The notes below the pieces were generated by a model. The model searched no databases and had not been told where the DNA came from. It saw nothing but the letters and a program-made list of their open reading frames with translations. This document shows, piece after piece, positions 34,819 through 49,037 of a stretch of DNA of 64,000 nt; positions within the stretch are counted from its first letter, which is position 1; each line of letters starts with the position of its first letter. This DNA is from Tamarix chinensis. Its lineage: Eukaryota > Streptophyta > Magnoliopsida > Caryophyllales > Tamaricaceae. The stretch covers positions 12,405,128-12,469,127 of the forward strand of contig CM060174.1 of the NCBI GenBank assembly GCA_030549775.1. Reading direction: 5' to 3'. The position numbers and the translations under genes are program-made.

Positions 34819-37599
34819 CAGATAAGATATTATTTGTATTCATTAGATCGGATATTCATTATTTGGTTTACCGGATTGATTACTTGATCCTGAAATAAAA
34901 TTCGAATTGGTTATTTGGGATTGGATCGACTCCGATATCAGATTAGACAAAGAAATGTTAGATCACACAAACAACCTTAATCTGCATTAATCAGTGTTAT
35001 TAGATATTGGCCTTTTTGTGATATAAATTGGACTACTTTCTAACCTCATTAGCATTAGCGCATTCAATCTAATGTAATTATTCTAGCATCCCTAATCATT
35101 GGTTCAAAGTGAATTTCAAGAAGAAAAGTAAAAACCCTTTATTATTGATACGAGTTTCATTATGGCTCGAAAGAAGCCATGATAAGTGATAAATCACTAG
35201 TATAATTTTTGGTTCAAGTTTAGACCTTTTAAATAGCTCATCTTGAAGCAATTTATGACTTGCCTTTAGCTTGTTAAAGATACTCCAAATTAAACAATAG
35301 ACCAGTAAGTTAAAACCAATACCAATTGTATGGTAGAATTTAAAGGGTGCATTTTGAGGAAAACAAGGGGTGCCATTAGCCTATTAAGATTGGTTAATAA
35401 TTTAAGATACTACTTTTTTAAACAATTCACTTATAGATGGATGCATGGATATATATTTAAATGCCATCAAATATAGTACAGCAAATCAAACATTATTTCA
35501 AAAGAATAAAGTAGAATTATACGCAAGTGGTGCAACCAAGTCAACATCTCATTTTCAAACTTTCAATGAGCTAAAACGTTTATACATGTTTACCTATCTA
35601 CTCCCGAAAGTCTATGAAAACAAATTTTCTTTTCTTTAGCTACCTAGATATGTATATTATATTATCTATAATATATAAATATAGCCGTTTCGAAACACCC
35701 CCTCCATCTCCCCTAGAAGATAACTTTATTAAATTATAACGTACATATCTTGGATTTATATGTGCATGGTTGAAGGCTCGATGCATTGCTTTTTGATAAC
35801 CAGAATAATTATCTTATAGTTTTTGACGCTACTCTTGTCCCAACATGAAGGGAACATTTTCGTGTGATATCATTTGTCCATGTTATTTATAAGCTTCTTT
35901 CATAGTAGGACACTTTTTGTTTTCTCCTTTTTCCCTTTTAATAAAATATTCAAAGACCTTGCATCAATTTCAAAACAACACTATCATAGAATACATATAT
36001 GACTATTACTATTTTATTAGAAGTGTAAGTTGGGATTTATGATGATGCATATGCGTATGCAATCAACTGAAATAGAAAAATGCTCGTAAGGGTGGGCCCT
36101 ACCTTCAGACTGGCAGTCAACCATTTGACCGTGCATGCCAAGTTGGAACTATTATTATATGTATGAAAATGAATCCTGTGCATATATGATTTACGATAAT
36201 TAAGATATTATTTATATTAATGGAGAGTTGTGAATTGTGATTATTGTTTTCATGATTAATAGTGACCGTGTATACAGATATACGTATGTTTTGTTTTGTC
36301 ATGCTTTGTGGTTGCATCCATGATTCATACGAGGACATTTGGTCAAGGTTTTAATAACTAGTTTTTTTTTTGTCTAAAATTGTGAAGTATATATGATTAA
36401 GTAGGTATGATGATTAATGGATCAGGTGTAACCGTGTAACGTTATACGATATAATAATAGTATAAATTACTCCTACAAATTAAGAATTGTTTATTGTCTG
36501 TGTGTCTATCATTATTCAGCTTGTTGGACTTTTGAGGTTATGAGTTGGGTGTTAGCAAGCTAGCTAGGTTTTGCGTACACATACCATCGATTTCTTGTGC
36601 ATGATAAATATGATGCAGCGTGGGATTGTAAAAAATTTTAAAACACTGGCTGACGCCATTAAATATTAACCTTTTCTAAGAAGAATTGTGTGCAAAATAA
36701 TTTTAACGTATGTATTTATATTACAGGTCGTATATACAATTACAATATCTAAATAAGTAAATAAAGTGCTGATCAACGTTAAAGAAAGGTAACGACAATG
36801 CTCCCTAGGCAAATCCTATTATTAAATGGATCAAATAGAATCATTCTGATGACTTTAGCAAAGCTATATATGGCAATTCATTTTGTCATTGCAACTTCAT
36901 ATACTCCCTTTCATTTATGTAGATAAATATTTAAGCATATCATATCACATTGATTGACCAATGAATTTTGGTGTAGAAATATTGATATCATTACCAAATC
37001 AAAAAAATAAGTAAATAAAAATAAAACAACAATATGATTTGAAATATTAAAGAGCTATTCATTTTTATATAAACCTTTTAACGAATATTTAATGGCACTA
37101 GAAATAATACAATAATCACATCAGTTGTTTCTCCCTCAACACTTTCCTAAATTGATAGTTTAAGCCTAATTTGAATGGTCATTCTATTCATGAAGTATTC
37201 TCTCTCCATAATAATCTTGGATTTTTGCCTAACTAATACATTAAATTCTATTTAATGGGCTAATATATTGGGTTGTGGATAAACACCCATGTGCATTGAA
37301 TGTTCCTTTAACTTAGATTCATACATAGCTCATGTGCGTCAAGCTTGCACCCAACAAACCTTCTTCAAGACCTAATGCACCTTTTTCTTTGTTATCATTG
37401 TTCTTGATCCAACATTGACTTCCCTCAAACTAAATTCACAACTACTCTCATACCCTAAAGCTTTAAGAGGTTGCTTTTAGCTCTCTTTTTTTCTTTTAAG
37501 ATCATCATTCCCATGTAGTGGATATTAAGTTTCCATAAGGGAAAAAGTAGCTCCATTATCTACATTCGTAAATAATGGTAATAAAATTCATAAATATAC
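34735..37599. other. Intergenic after LTR G; nothing coding recognised
   Basis: The start is likely the remainder of LTR H, including an (AC)18 microsatellite at 34779-34814. The rest is AT-rich with no frame above 75 codons and no domain I recognise. Confidence 0.5.
34779..34814 (+). repeat. (AC)18 microsatellite
   Basis: Pure dinucleotide run of 36 bp just after ATGCATATGCAT. Confidence 0.97.
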
Positions 37600-37990
37600 C
37601 TTTTATTGGTCATGTTTTAAACATTTCTGTCATGTATATTTTGATCTCATTCTCTTTGGTCCCTCAACTCTTACTTTATTTCCATTAGGCAAAATATTTC
37701 CCTTCTCGCTATGCGTTGGACTTGTATTAGTTTTTCCTACAACACATATGTTTAAACACCTAAATCCACATGATCCAACAACTCCTTAGCATTTTCTCAT
37801 TCTCCACTAAGAAAAATCCTTCCCCATCACCATGCATCATGGTAGTGTGGCTCTTTTCCTTTTTTTTCTTGTTAGTTTTTGTATGATCTCTTTCCTTTTT
37901 CTTTATTTTCCTTCTTGTTATTTTCTGTATGATTTGAACACTTGGATCGAGTGTTTCCAACTTTATTACAATGAAAATACTACATGTGTA
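37600..37990 (-). pseudogene. Decayed Ty1/copia gag fragment with zinc knuckle
   Basis: On the minus strand, 37981 to 37938 reads YFHCNKVGNTRSKC, a copia gag zinc knuckle in which the first Cys is lost and the His of the CX2CX4HX4C pattern is Asn. It is followed by a Lys/Glu/Asn-rich stretch with stops, as expected of the gag-protease linker. Further down the strand, GNILPNGNKVRVEG-like sequence (around 37680-37720) could be the protease region. This is weak but consistent; the element's other parts are not found nearby in this orientation. Confidence 0.5.
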
Positions 37991-40900
37991 GAGTTATATT
38001 TTCTTATGTTTATTCTTTCAGCCTCTTATAACTACTAAGTTTAATATTGAAGTAGACCCCCATGTAAAAAAAGTTAACATCAAGTAAAATCATGGATATC
38101 TTACCTAGTGAAAATCTTTTTCTCCTAATAAGTAAACTACTTATAATTGAAAATTACATCTTTTTGAAATATTACAAAAGTAAAATTTCATTGTCCTTAC
38201 CCTAGAGCTAGGATTTCATCCAAACTATCTAGTTGAGTGATCAATCTACTGAATATGCATGCTTACATGATCTTATAGATTGTCTCATTCTACCATCTCA
38301 AGTGAGGAAATATCCTTTTGCAATAGTTTCTTGTTTGCTAGTGACCTCAATACTAACATGCTTAATAATGTTTTCCATGGTTCATTTATATTTTCCCTCT
38401 TCTAGGATATTTCACTTGATTTTAGGAGCAAAAGGAAATCAAATAATACTGTTATAAACAAATTCATCTTTTACATTTCATTCTTCATATCAATCATTTT
38501 GTTATCTTCCAAATTAAAGTCATGGATGTGCCTTGTTGAGTAAGAATAGAATTGATCACTCTATGCCATAATGATAAATTGTTTTCCCTGTTTAAAATCT
38601 AAAGTTCAAATAAACTACCAAAAGTTTTATCCATCTCATATTTGTCTCTAATACTAATTGTATGACTAATGATGTAAAATGATTGAAGTTGACTACTAAG
38701 CAAAGAAGTCTCAAGACAATAAGATTTAAAAGATTAAGTCTTCATATTTTTGTATTAATATTTCATCTAATAATTATAAATATACAAAAAACACAATAAT
38801 CATTACCAATTGTGTTTTCCTAAACACGTAGACAATCGATGTTGATATCTTGAGTCTATTCCTAATGATTCCTTAATCTTGAGTAATAAATTTATGTCTA
38901 GTGAATATACCAAGGTCCCTTCTTTAAGGTTAATAAATGAGCCTAGAACAAATAGAATTTCACATGGAATATGTTCTGGGTTTTGCAAAAGCAAAAAATA
39001 CATGGGATGGATCGAGAAATCCTTCTCCATTATACGTATCTCTAATCCATTTGTAACTTATGCATATATGGATTGTAATAAACAATTAATTATTTTTCCA
39101 TTTAATTATGATTATATTAGAAAGGTAATAAAAATGTGAAGATGAAATTAATTCATGAGTAGTTACAATTAGTTTGAAATGAAATAAAATGAAATCACAT
39201 GTAATTCAGAGAGCTAAACATTACAAGGTAAACATTACATTGCTCATGAAAAATTGAGAAAATGTGATTCGAGTGTTATCTATTGCTAGTGTTTGAGGGA
39301 TGGTAATATACTGTAATATAAAAGGTAAGGTAGGACTATTAGTTGTGGATGATCAAGGTTTGATCCACGTGACTTGCATTTTTATCCTTGCATAGACTTA
39401 TCATCTCCATATCTAACAATGTAACTTGATATTTAAGTTGTGTTATCCTTAGTTTACTTTTATCACAAATCAAATATGTCTTGATATGGAAAACAATAAA
39501 AATGAAAAATATTCAAAATTAAATGAAGAGAACATGCCCTTAATCCTCTCATTATAATAAATTTGATTATGATAGACTGCCTCTCAAAGATAGGTAGATA
39601 GCCCATTTTTCCATGTGTATGTCCATGCATCTACAATTTTATAACTCTCATCCATTCATGTCATTTTTGTCTCTTTCTATATATTCCTATCATATTTAAG
39701 CTTATATTTTTCCTTTCATGTTAATTGTACCGCTTCTTGTGAGATTTTGTGCAACCCCATCTCATTCAAGTTACTCTAATCGTGGTATAACACCACATAA
39801 AATTTTCTACGAGAAATGGTTATTTATTAATTATGATGTTAATTTCTCATGGAATTTATTTTTAAACCTATAATAGGAAGTTAGGGGGAAAGAAGGTAGT
39901 GAAAAGAAAGAATAAATTGGTGAATGAAAAAATGATAATAAATGATTAAGTGTTTATGTGGAATAAAAATTTTAAAATATGCTACCAAAAAAATTGAATC
40001 ATTCACACATCATCTAAAAAAAAATACTACAAATAAGAAGATATTAACTAAATTTTAAAATAAATAAATATATAGTTATGACAATTAATTTTTTAATTAT
40101 ATCATTTATATATAAATATTAACAATTTTATTAAATACATAAAGGCAACAATCATTCAATAACCAAATAATCAGCTCGATGCTTAATTAATTTTTTTTTC
40201 TAACTAAAAGAGTTGATGTTCATATTTATTGTTGCACGACTATGTATATAGTTAAATATAACAACACAATGTTTCTATATTTAAATATATGTTACATAGA
40301 CATAAGTGCTTAGTAATAACTAATAATTTGTAGGAAAATTGTTTGAGGTTTGCATTCTATTTGTTAGCTAGCTTTCCTAACTCAATAGGTAGATCATGCT
40401 ATGTACATATATTTTATCATACCATAATAATACATTATAAAAGCCTATGATTTACTTCTCTCATTTTCTTCTTTGCTTTATCAAAGCTCTTAGGTCTACT
40501 AATAGTCTTGATTCACTCCATTCATACATGTTATCAAATACTTAAGATTAATCCCAACATTTAAAAAAATAAAAATAAAATGACATTGAACCTTCATTTC
40601 AATGAAGAAATCAATTCTTGTAATTCTAGCATAACATTTCTACACAACACTATAACTAAGACACAATGCACAACACCTACATTCATCATATGTTTATTCT
40701 TATCCAATTTACTTATCTTCATTAGATCACCTAGGTATCTAGTAGATTAACACACTATTGAATGGTTCTAACTACCCTAACTGAATCTTAGATGTAAATA
40801 TCACTCTAGGAGCCAAGAACAAACTAGGGTTTGTAGATAAAAAAAAATGCTACAAATTGACTTGCACTAGAGAAAAATTTGGAATGGAAGTGTGTTGGGT

Positions 40901-42690
40901 TCATGATGTGTTAGCTACTTAATTTCATGGTTATAAAATTAGTAGAGATGTATATGCATGTATTTTATTCCATTTATCTATGGGATGAGATTGTAAAAAG
41001 GCACGACCAATTTGGTGAACTACTACTATATCAACTGAAGAGGTTAGTGAGCTCAATTTTCTCAAGAAAGCTCCTCCATAACCAAATAATATAGGGTATG
41101 GAAGAAGATATTGAATAAGATACATAGTACTTTACCTTCTTATGCATGCTTGTGAAATTTTAGACAAATGCTGATGTCAAATTTTAAAGAAGCTAATTTA
41201 ATTAGGTGTGCATAACATATCAATTACATTCTTGATGAGACCGAGTGAGACCGTTGATAGTGTACATTACAACATTTTATCAATGGATCATATTCTATTA
41301 GTCAATAAAGCTAATTACTATATTTTTTTTAACAAGTGAAAAAAAAGACCAGTCACAAACATTGGAATCTTGTCGCAAGAAATGAGTGCAATAATAGTTA
41401 ACAAGCATTCTTATTTATTAAAGAAATACATAGACTAAATGTGAAAAGTTTTATAAAAGGGAACATACCATTAAACTATGCTTCAAGCTCATCAGATATC
41501 CATCCTAGTTATATAAACTAAATGATAAAGTTTCCTAATTTGCTACTAATATTAATGAGATATCTACCTACATGGATAGTTCCCTAGCTTGTGTAAACGA
41601 TGTTCAAGTTAATATCTAAATAGGACTAGAAAGGGTGAATTCCATTCAAATGAGGGTAAGGAAGTACATAAAAGACAAAAAAATTTACATATGGTTCACT
41701 TTTAAGTGGTCCTTCCACGAGGAACATTGTAGGTACTATCACTTCACCTCATGATGATTTATCAATGATGAATGTGATGCCATGACTTGGATTATTAACA
41801 TTGGAGCTGCAAAAATATGAATCTTGACTTTAAACCTTTTGATTTTATAAAAAACTTGCACAAAGTCCATATTAATATGATTTCTTGATGGAAAAACCAA
41901 AGTAGTTAAGGTCCATTTTCTTCCTCTCATGTTTTTGTTACCTGCTTTGATTTAAAATAATGAATGTTCTAATGTTATTATTACCATATATTAAAATCCT
42001 TATATAACTATTACTATTACTACTATAATTATCATCAATAATTTTATAATATTTTGTTATTATCAAAATATTGTCAATCTAATATCAAAATAAGGTAAGG
42101 AGAAAAAATTCTTGCTCATGTATGATCTTTATAGAATTAGTTGATGGCAACAAAAGGATATTTACTAAGTAGGTAACATATACCTTACATCTTCAAATTT
42201 TCTTCACTTTGCATTATTAGCCTTTTAATTTGATTAGAATCTCCTATCTCTCAAAAATCTGTTATATTCTTCAAATTTATCCATTCATAAGACCTCACAA
42301 CTAAGTAAGATATAGATGTTAGATAAAGGCATTATAGGTTATAGGGATTTACATCTACATGAATTCATGTCTAGCGTTTATTTCACATGAACTACTTTTT
42401 TTAGTGGCATAACTCATCAAAGGAAATTGTAGCTAATGCTTTTAGAACACTTATATGTTTCATCTTTAAATGTGAGACTAGGACGCACATCATTTTTAAC
42501 ATTAAAACATGTTTCTAACTATACTATGATGGTTTAGATCATTTAGTTTGTGAGACTTTTGTCATGAAAAAGATATATAAATTACCTTTTTTTTCCAATA
42601 ATTATTCATATTATGTTCTTTTTCTACATGCCAAACTATGATATAAATCCTTCTTGAAATTGAAATATCATTTTAACTATCAATGAAATG
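37991..42690. other. AT-rich intergenic, probably old retroelement debris
   Basis: 4.7 kb without a frame above 90 codons. I recognise no domain, tRNA or clean repeat boundary. The copia-like pieces on either side suggest parts of it are older, unreadable copia sequence. Confidence 0.4.
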
Positions 42691-42699
42691 GTTTGAACG

Positions 42700-43998
42700 C
42701 TTTATTTTATGAGACTTGTGTCATGAGAAATCATACAAATTTCCTTTTTCAAAAGTTCTTCTGTGGATAAAAATGTCTTTGATCTTATCCATATTGATTT
42801 TTTGGACCTCAATGGTGTTGCTTATTTCTCCACCATCTTGGATAATTTCTCACGAACCACATAGACCTACTTATTACACTATAATATATGAGTGTTTGTC
42901 TTCATGTTAATGTAAGCCTTTTTTATCATGTTGAAACTTTCTTAATAAGGTGAAGTATATTAGCATTGATCATTAAAGTGAAAATTTACAACAATGTTAA
43001 TCTCTATTAGCTTTAATGGGTATGGTACATACGAGGTTAACACCTGACAATCCTAAAAAATAGTTGTGTTGAATGGAATCATAGACAACAAATGGAAACT
43101 ATGACTAGCATTAATTTCATGCTAACTTTCCTATTAAGTTCTTAAGAGAGAGTGTTTTGGTGGTAACACACATCATCGACTTGTTATCCAACCCCATTTT
43201 GTCACAGGAGATGTTTTGTGGAATTTATTACTTGAAATTGCCTTCCTATGAATCTCTAGAATGATTGGATGTCTTTTACTACTCTCTATCATGTTTCTTT
43301 GGGCAAGTTCCTACCTAAACATGAGAGTCCATCTTTTTATGCTACTTATATGGTCTATAAGCTCTATATGACCAAGATACTTACACCTTCTTCATCAATC
43401 ATGATGTGATCTTTAACAAAGAAAACATACAATATAAATAACATGTTCCTCCTTCACATACACTTTCTCCTTTGTCAACTTTACATCTAGTTAACCCTAC
43501 TCATGACTAATACTCTCCTGTGATTATTATCTTACTCCTAAACTATTGTTATACCTCATCACTCAGGTATCCTACTTTATTATATCAATAAAAAACTATA
43601 GAGACACACTATCCTTATCTTTATTCATACCCTCCATGCATACCATGCTTTACACATTCGACCCTTTATATCTCAAGATTATGTTTGCGCATTACTCCAT
43701 CCTTAAGATCTTCCTTATTTTAGTTCCTCCATACACCTCAAATCACAATATTTTATTTCTCTCATTACCATGTTGATTACATGGCTTCTATAGCAAATGT
43801 TATTTCTATTTATGCGCTTGAATTTTATAACAAAGGTAAATATCACCTCAAATAGATGAAGCAAAACAAGAAACATAATGCTCATGAGGATAATTACACA
43901 TAAATTCAACATTCTTCCCATAGGGAAAGTATTGTAGGCTCTAAATGGGTGTAGAATTACATATTTAGAGTAGATGGTTCCATTTATATAATTTTATG
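42700..43998 (+). pseudogene. Decayed Ty1/copia pol fragment (integrase to start of RT)
   Basis: Pieces of a copia polyprotein in the right order on the plus strand, with frameshifts and stops. CHEKSYKFPFSK (about 42715-42750) is the pre-integrase module. FDLIHIDFLDLNGVAYF and STILDNFSRTT (about 42779-42857) are the integrase core, with the two Asp of the DDE motif at HID and DNF. DTYTFFINHDVIFNKENI (about 43375-43428) is the RDVVF-type motif after the integrase. IVGSKWV and FRVDGSIY (about 43930-43990) are the start of the reverse transcriptase. The HID to DVIF distance (about 200 codons) fits the family. Sequence ends near an A-run at 44010, and most of RT and all of RNase H are missing. 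No LTRs were found around it. Confidence 0.82.
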
Positions 43999-45454
43999 CC
44001 CAATTTTGCAAAAAAAAAAAGTGCAAAATATCTATCTATCTGTATAGATATATATAAGAGTATTTTAGTAATTATTACTCTTTTTAAAAGGATAATAAAA
44101 TTAACTTTAATATTTCAATTATACCGTTTATTAGAAAATAATGGAAAAGATAGCACATAAGCCGAACACATATGATAACCTTCTTCACTCAAGCAGAACA
44201 CCCAGTCAAGCATCATCTCAATTCCATCACTAGCCTACGGTCCCAACATGTGCAACATTGTCTTGCTTTACATTCTCCACCTCCAAGAGTTAATGAAACA
44301 ATCAAAAACGAAATTGCCAAAGGCAAACTAGGCTTTATTGCCTCGGGTGCTTGACATATCAATTATTGGATTATTAGTTGCTCCGGGAACATAGATTTTG
44401 GTAGCATTAACACTGCATAACTCAAGGTACATGGGTTTTGGTAGCATTAACATTGTATAACTCCGGACAATTTATCATGGCTACACTATTGCTTGTGACT
44501 ATGGTTGAACATGTAGGACTCGAATATGAAAATCATTGCATCACTCCTAAAAGAGAAATAGCTCCATCATCATTCTCACTTTCCCTCCTGCAAATTGTGT
44601 TAGCCTTATGGAGTCCTCAAACTCATGTAAGTTCAACTACTCTTTTAGAAAAGATAACCAAATTGTATATCACTTAGTGAAGAAAAGGGCATGAACATGA
44701 ATTTGGTGTTGAGCTTGTACCCATCTCCCAAAGATGTTAAAGATTAGTTACTCTTTGATTTGGTTGGTTCATATAGCCGTTTTGCAAGGGAGCCTTTGCA
44801 GGCTTTCTCACATTGTAAACTCTTAGTTTACAAGCCAATCGTTGAATAATAATAATAATAATAACAATAATAATGGAACAACTAATACATAGAAGATGAA
44901 AGAGAAAATATTTGAGTAAAATGGAAAACAAATTTAACTTTTCTATAACGTTTTTTATTTTTTTAGATATAAAAAATTACTCTTAAATATACTTTTTTTC
45001 CAATAAATATACATTGATGGAGTACCTAACAATGTACAGGTAATTAAAAGAAAAGGCCCTTAGTTAAGGTTTTTTGTTTTGCTAGTTGTCAACCAAACTG
45101 CTCAAGCATGACTCCAATGGTTTACGATCTTCGTACGCAAGTTCAAATCATATACGAGCACGTACTTAGAACACTCCATTAAAAAAATATACGGATCCAT
45201 GGACTTTTCAAGATGCACAGGGGCTCGCAGTTGGCTAGACTCTAGAGTGACACATATATATAAACCTTTAAAATGAAGAAAATCAAAAACATTAAATGCA
45301 GAATATCCCCCGGCCACACAAAAGCAACCGTGGACAATGGTTTTTATGATGAAGTAGTTGGTAAGATTGGGGAATTAAGGCTCCTAGCTAGGCTGGCCGG
45401 CAAGTTTGATCGCGGATAAATAAATCAATCATTAGCTGTACTACATATTAATTG
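43999..45454. other. Intergenic, nothing recognised
   Basis: It has an A-run and short ATCT repeats at 44010-44050, a local near-duplicate (TTTTGGTAGCATTAACA at 44396 and 44430), and an AAT microsatellite near 44848-44873. Frames of 60-79 codons are unrecognised. Confidence 0.45.
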
Positions 45455-45456
45455 TA

Positions 45457-45928
45457 CTCTCGCCCATTTTAAAGAAAATTATTTGAAACAAGGAGTAAAT
45501 TTTTTGGAACAGAAATAACAAATTTGAAAATCAATTTTCATATTTATCCTAATATTTTCTTTTACATCTTATACGACTTACATTTTTTATTGTTTATCGA
45601 GAAAATAAAAAATCAGAATATTTAAAAAAATTCTGCACCTAAAGAATTGGTTCATCTGGTTTTAAATAAATAATTCATCCGTATTAAAAATAAATTTATT
45701 ATATTATTAAATTATTTTATTAAAAAATTATTCTAAAAAAGTTAAAGACAACTATTTATTTTTAACTTCACTTTTTAATTTATATATATATATATATATA
45801 TATTAAATGATTTATTATTTTTTAATAAAGGGCTTAAGTAAAATTTTAAGACTATTTTTACTACTTTCTTAAAAAGTGTGTAGATTTATTGAATGATATT
45901 TTTATTTTTATTTTTGATATGGAGGGAG
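45457..45928. mobile_element. Stowaway-like (Tc1/mariner) MITE
   Basis: About 472 bp, AT-rich. It is bounded by TA dinucleotides (45455-45456 and 45929-45930). The right end reads GGAGGGAG before TA, the complement of the CTCCCTCC ends typical of plant Stowaway elements; the left end is a decayed CTCTCGCCCATTTTAAAG. It contains a TA microsatellite at 45780-45803. The boundaries need a family alignment to confirm. Confidence 0.5.
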
Positions 45929-45930
45929 TA

Positions 45931-47219
45931 TCATTTTTAAAATTTAAGTTTGGTTACAAATAAGTGAATTTTTATATTTACAAAATAAATTTTTAATATT
46001 TTCCCCACTTTACCTTTTGGTATTATTTACTTCATTTTTTTATGTATATATCTGCATATTTTTCCAACAATAATTATCATTTTCTATGTTATTTTAATAG
46101 AGATAATCTAGTCATTTCAATTCTTTTCTTAATTCTTAAGCTAAAAGCTAAAATGAAGATTATTTAAAACCGAAAGGAGCATATAATTTGTTCAGAAGGC
46201 TTTCTTTTTAACATAATGAGGGTAGATTTTTATCATAAAATTGACATTCCCCTAGAAATATAGTGAACACATTTTTATAAATTTACTAAAGTTTCTTTTA
46301 GAATAATACACATATTATCCAACAAAATAGACATCTTCAAAATATATCCCTAACAAGAATACTCATCCTATATAAACAAATTACACAATTTATCTAATAA
46401 TCTACGCATCTTTTGAATATAAATACACGTTCTTTATTTCTGAAACAATAACGAACGAAGACATATGTTATAAGTACACAAATTATTAAAAAGAATATAC
46501 AATTTTATCGGACAAAATCAAAAATTTTAGTGATGAAAACAAAAAGAGAAGATATTATTTATTTATTTATGTTAAAAGATGCGTTAATTTTTAAATATTA
46601 GTATTTCGTTAGTATTAAAGACGTTCTAGTAATCAAATTTTGGAAAGCTAGGGCTAGTCAAGCTATTGGGTTTCGTGAGCAAACTTCCAAGGGGAAACTT
46701 ATCAAAGGAGCTTTTTCCAGAAGGAAGGAGACAATGAAACGTCTCGATTTTCTCCTTAATTTTGGCAAAAGGATATCGAAGCTTTTTTTTTTTAATAAAG
46801 ATAAATTCTGTGCTTAGCTATCACTCATATGTTATTTTATTTAATCCAAAATATCATATATTGCAAATAATTAACATCACATCTTAATTATAAATCTACT
46901 AACAAAATATCTTCCTATCAATGTTTCTAACTTTCAATTATTAAAATAATCATTTTTTTAATACCACATATTTGTCAGTTCAGCTATAAAAAAAAAAGAA
47001 TGTATATTGCTAATTAGATCAAATATGACAATATTAATGAATTTTGAGTTAGTGAATATTCTCTTGTAAATCAAATAATCATCAATATGCAATTTAACTA
47101 CGATATGGCCAAACTTCAATCATATATATATATTGAATTAAAGTATGCATTTGGTTAAAAAAAATAAATATATTAAAGCAATCCTCTCAATTGCTTCAAA
47201 ACTTTACGAAAGCAAAAAC
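45931..47219. other. AT-rich intergenic, nothing recognised
   Basis: No coding frame or RNA gene seen. 46620-46790 is slightly richer in GC but contains stops in all frames. Confidence 0.5.
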
Positions 47220-47510
47220 AAAGTTTCTATCCTATCAAAGGCTTGCGATCCGGGGCGTGGCATGGGTGGGAGTGTCCCCCACTTGTCACGTATAAAGCAG
47301 ACCATAAGCTCCCGCCCCATCGTATGGCAAACCGTAACGTAATGAAACGGCAAAGGGTGCTGCTGGCCAGCCGTGCGTCGCTCTGCTCTGCATTTCCTCG
47401 ACTTATAAAAACCGAGCCTACTTGTGGGTTCTAATCCGTTTGTTTATTCGAATCGAAACGAAGTAAGAAAGACGCGTAAGGAAGCTGTGTTATATAAATA
47501 AGCATCAGTA
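47220..47510 (+). promoter_or_regulatory. GC-rich promoter-like patch, plus strand
   Basis: A short GC-rich stretch in AT-rich surroundings. It contains GTCACGTAT (a partial G-box, near 47286) and a plausible TATA box, CTTATAAAAACC, at about 47401-47412, with a second, TTATATAAATAAG, near 47490. A 62-codon frame starting at 47607 follows, but its product has no recognisable domain and ends in poly-Phe and CT-repeat translation. It could drive a noncoding or unannotated transcript, or it could be decayed. Confidence 0.35.
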
Positions 47511-47737
47511 ATATAATAACTCTCCTGCTGCTGCTTTTGAATTAGCTTTTATCGTGTTTGTTTATTTCTCAGTTCCTCCTGAATGTGAATGATGATGGGC
47601 TAACGATTGGCTTTGTATGACTTTGCCGCATCATTTGGCTTAGAGATGAAAACTCATCAACGCCTCAATGGCCTCATTACAGATACTTTATGCCGGACAA
47701 TACGTAGATGGAGGGACAAAAACTTTTTTTTTTTTGT

Positions 47738-47761
47738 TCTCTCTCTCTCTCTCTCTCTCTC
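47738..47761 (+). repeat. (CT)n microsatellite
   Basis: About 12 CT units after a T-run. Confidence 0.95.
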
Positions 47762-47795
47762 CTTTGACGTGACATTCATACTATGTTTCAATTAA

Positions 47796-49037
47796 TCATT
47801 TCATAGGTTTTTTTTTTTGAGATTAATCATTTGATAGCTTTGGATCCTTAGGTATGGTTTGCTTTTTTATTTTTTATTTAAAAAAAAAGTGGATTCAATT
47901 TGTTGAATTTTTTTATATTACTTTATTTAAAGAATAAAGTAACTAAATCATTATCATGGAACAAAAATAAAAAGAGGTGATATGCGATGATGTTTGGTTA
48001 ATGTAATAGTATTCGCATATTAATATTTGTCGGATGACATTATAACACACGACTCTTGAAAAAACTTGATAATGCTACTCCGAAAATTTTTATATCATCA
48101 AACATGTAAATAGCTTAAGATCTATGCGACTTTGGCGTAATATTTTGTTCTATATGTAACTAGTGATATGATTTTTTTTTTTTTATTCCTGTAGAGTGAA
48201 AAACAAGTTTTGTTCATATTAGAGATGAGTGGTCAAACCATGGAAAGAAGCCAAAACCTTGGATGAGAGAGAGAGAGAGAGAAGAGATGATGGTCACAGC
48301 TCACATGAGGACTTAGCGATTGGATGTGTTATTTTAAGTCCGAGTGATAGAAATGGAGAGACATGTTATGACATTTTCTAGTACTAAAATGAAGAAAAAG
48401 GTTGGAGGAGGTTGGGGCTTTGGACTAGGGACTAGTATTAAATAAGTAGAGATACTATTAAAAAATATGAAAGAAAGAGCCAGGCAGCTAACCATTCAAA
48501 GCAGAGTGCAGTAGAAGGTGCCAAAAAGAAACCCACCAGTACCACTTGGTCACCATCGAATTCATGAGGTCATAAATCTATCTAACAACACCTACCCTCT
48601 CTCTCTCTCTCTCTCTCTCTCGGATTAGATCGTAAGGCTACTGGATAGATCTGGGATTTAATGCCCACACATTTGAATGAAAAAAAAAAAATACAACATC
48701 ACATAACTCAGATGGACCTATACATATTTACACCATGAGAGGAACCAAATAGAAAGAAAGATGAAAACAAAGGTTAAGAAAACAACCCCAACGTATACAA
48801 TAGCATGCTTTTTTTTTTGGACGGGGTTGAGGATGGGGGATAATATACATACATATAATTTTTCTTACACATAACTGAGATTTTTGCTACACCATTTTCT
48901 ATTGGTATAGGGAGGGAAAACTTTGTAGGGCTGATCAAATTGAATTGCAGCATCAGCACTATCTTCTCCTTCTTCTTCACTTCCAAAGAAAGAATATTAG
49001 ACTGGACCAATTAATTGCCTGATTTCTGCCATTGCTA
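47796..49037 (-). other. Region 3' of BRI1, including its probable 3' UTR
   Basis: It lies downstream of the BRI1 stop codon. It has a (GA)n run near 48264, a (CT)n microsatellite at 48597-48621 and A/T-rich sequence. The 3' UTR probably covers a few hundred bases below 49037, but I see no clear poly(A) signal to set its end. The 78-codon minus frame at 48774-49010 is probably only 3' UTR. Confidence 0.5.

Noticed and set aside
48774..49010. 78-codon minus-strand frame just after BRI1
   Set aside because: Lies in the likely BRI1 3' UTR, has no domain and is separated from BRI1 by its stop codon.
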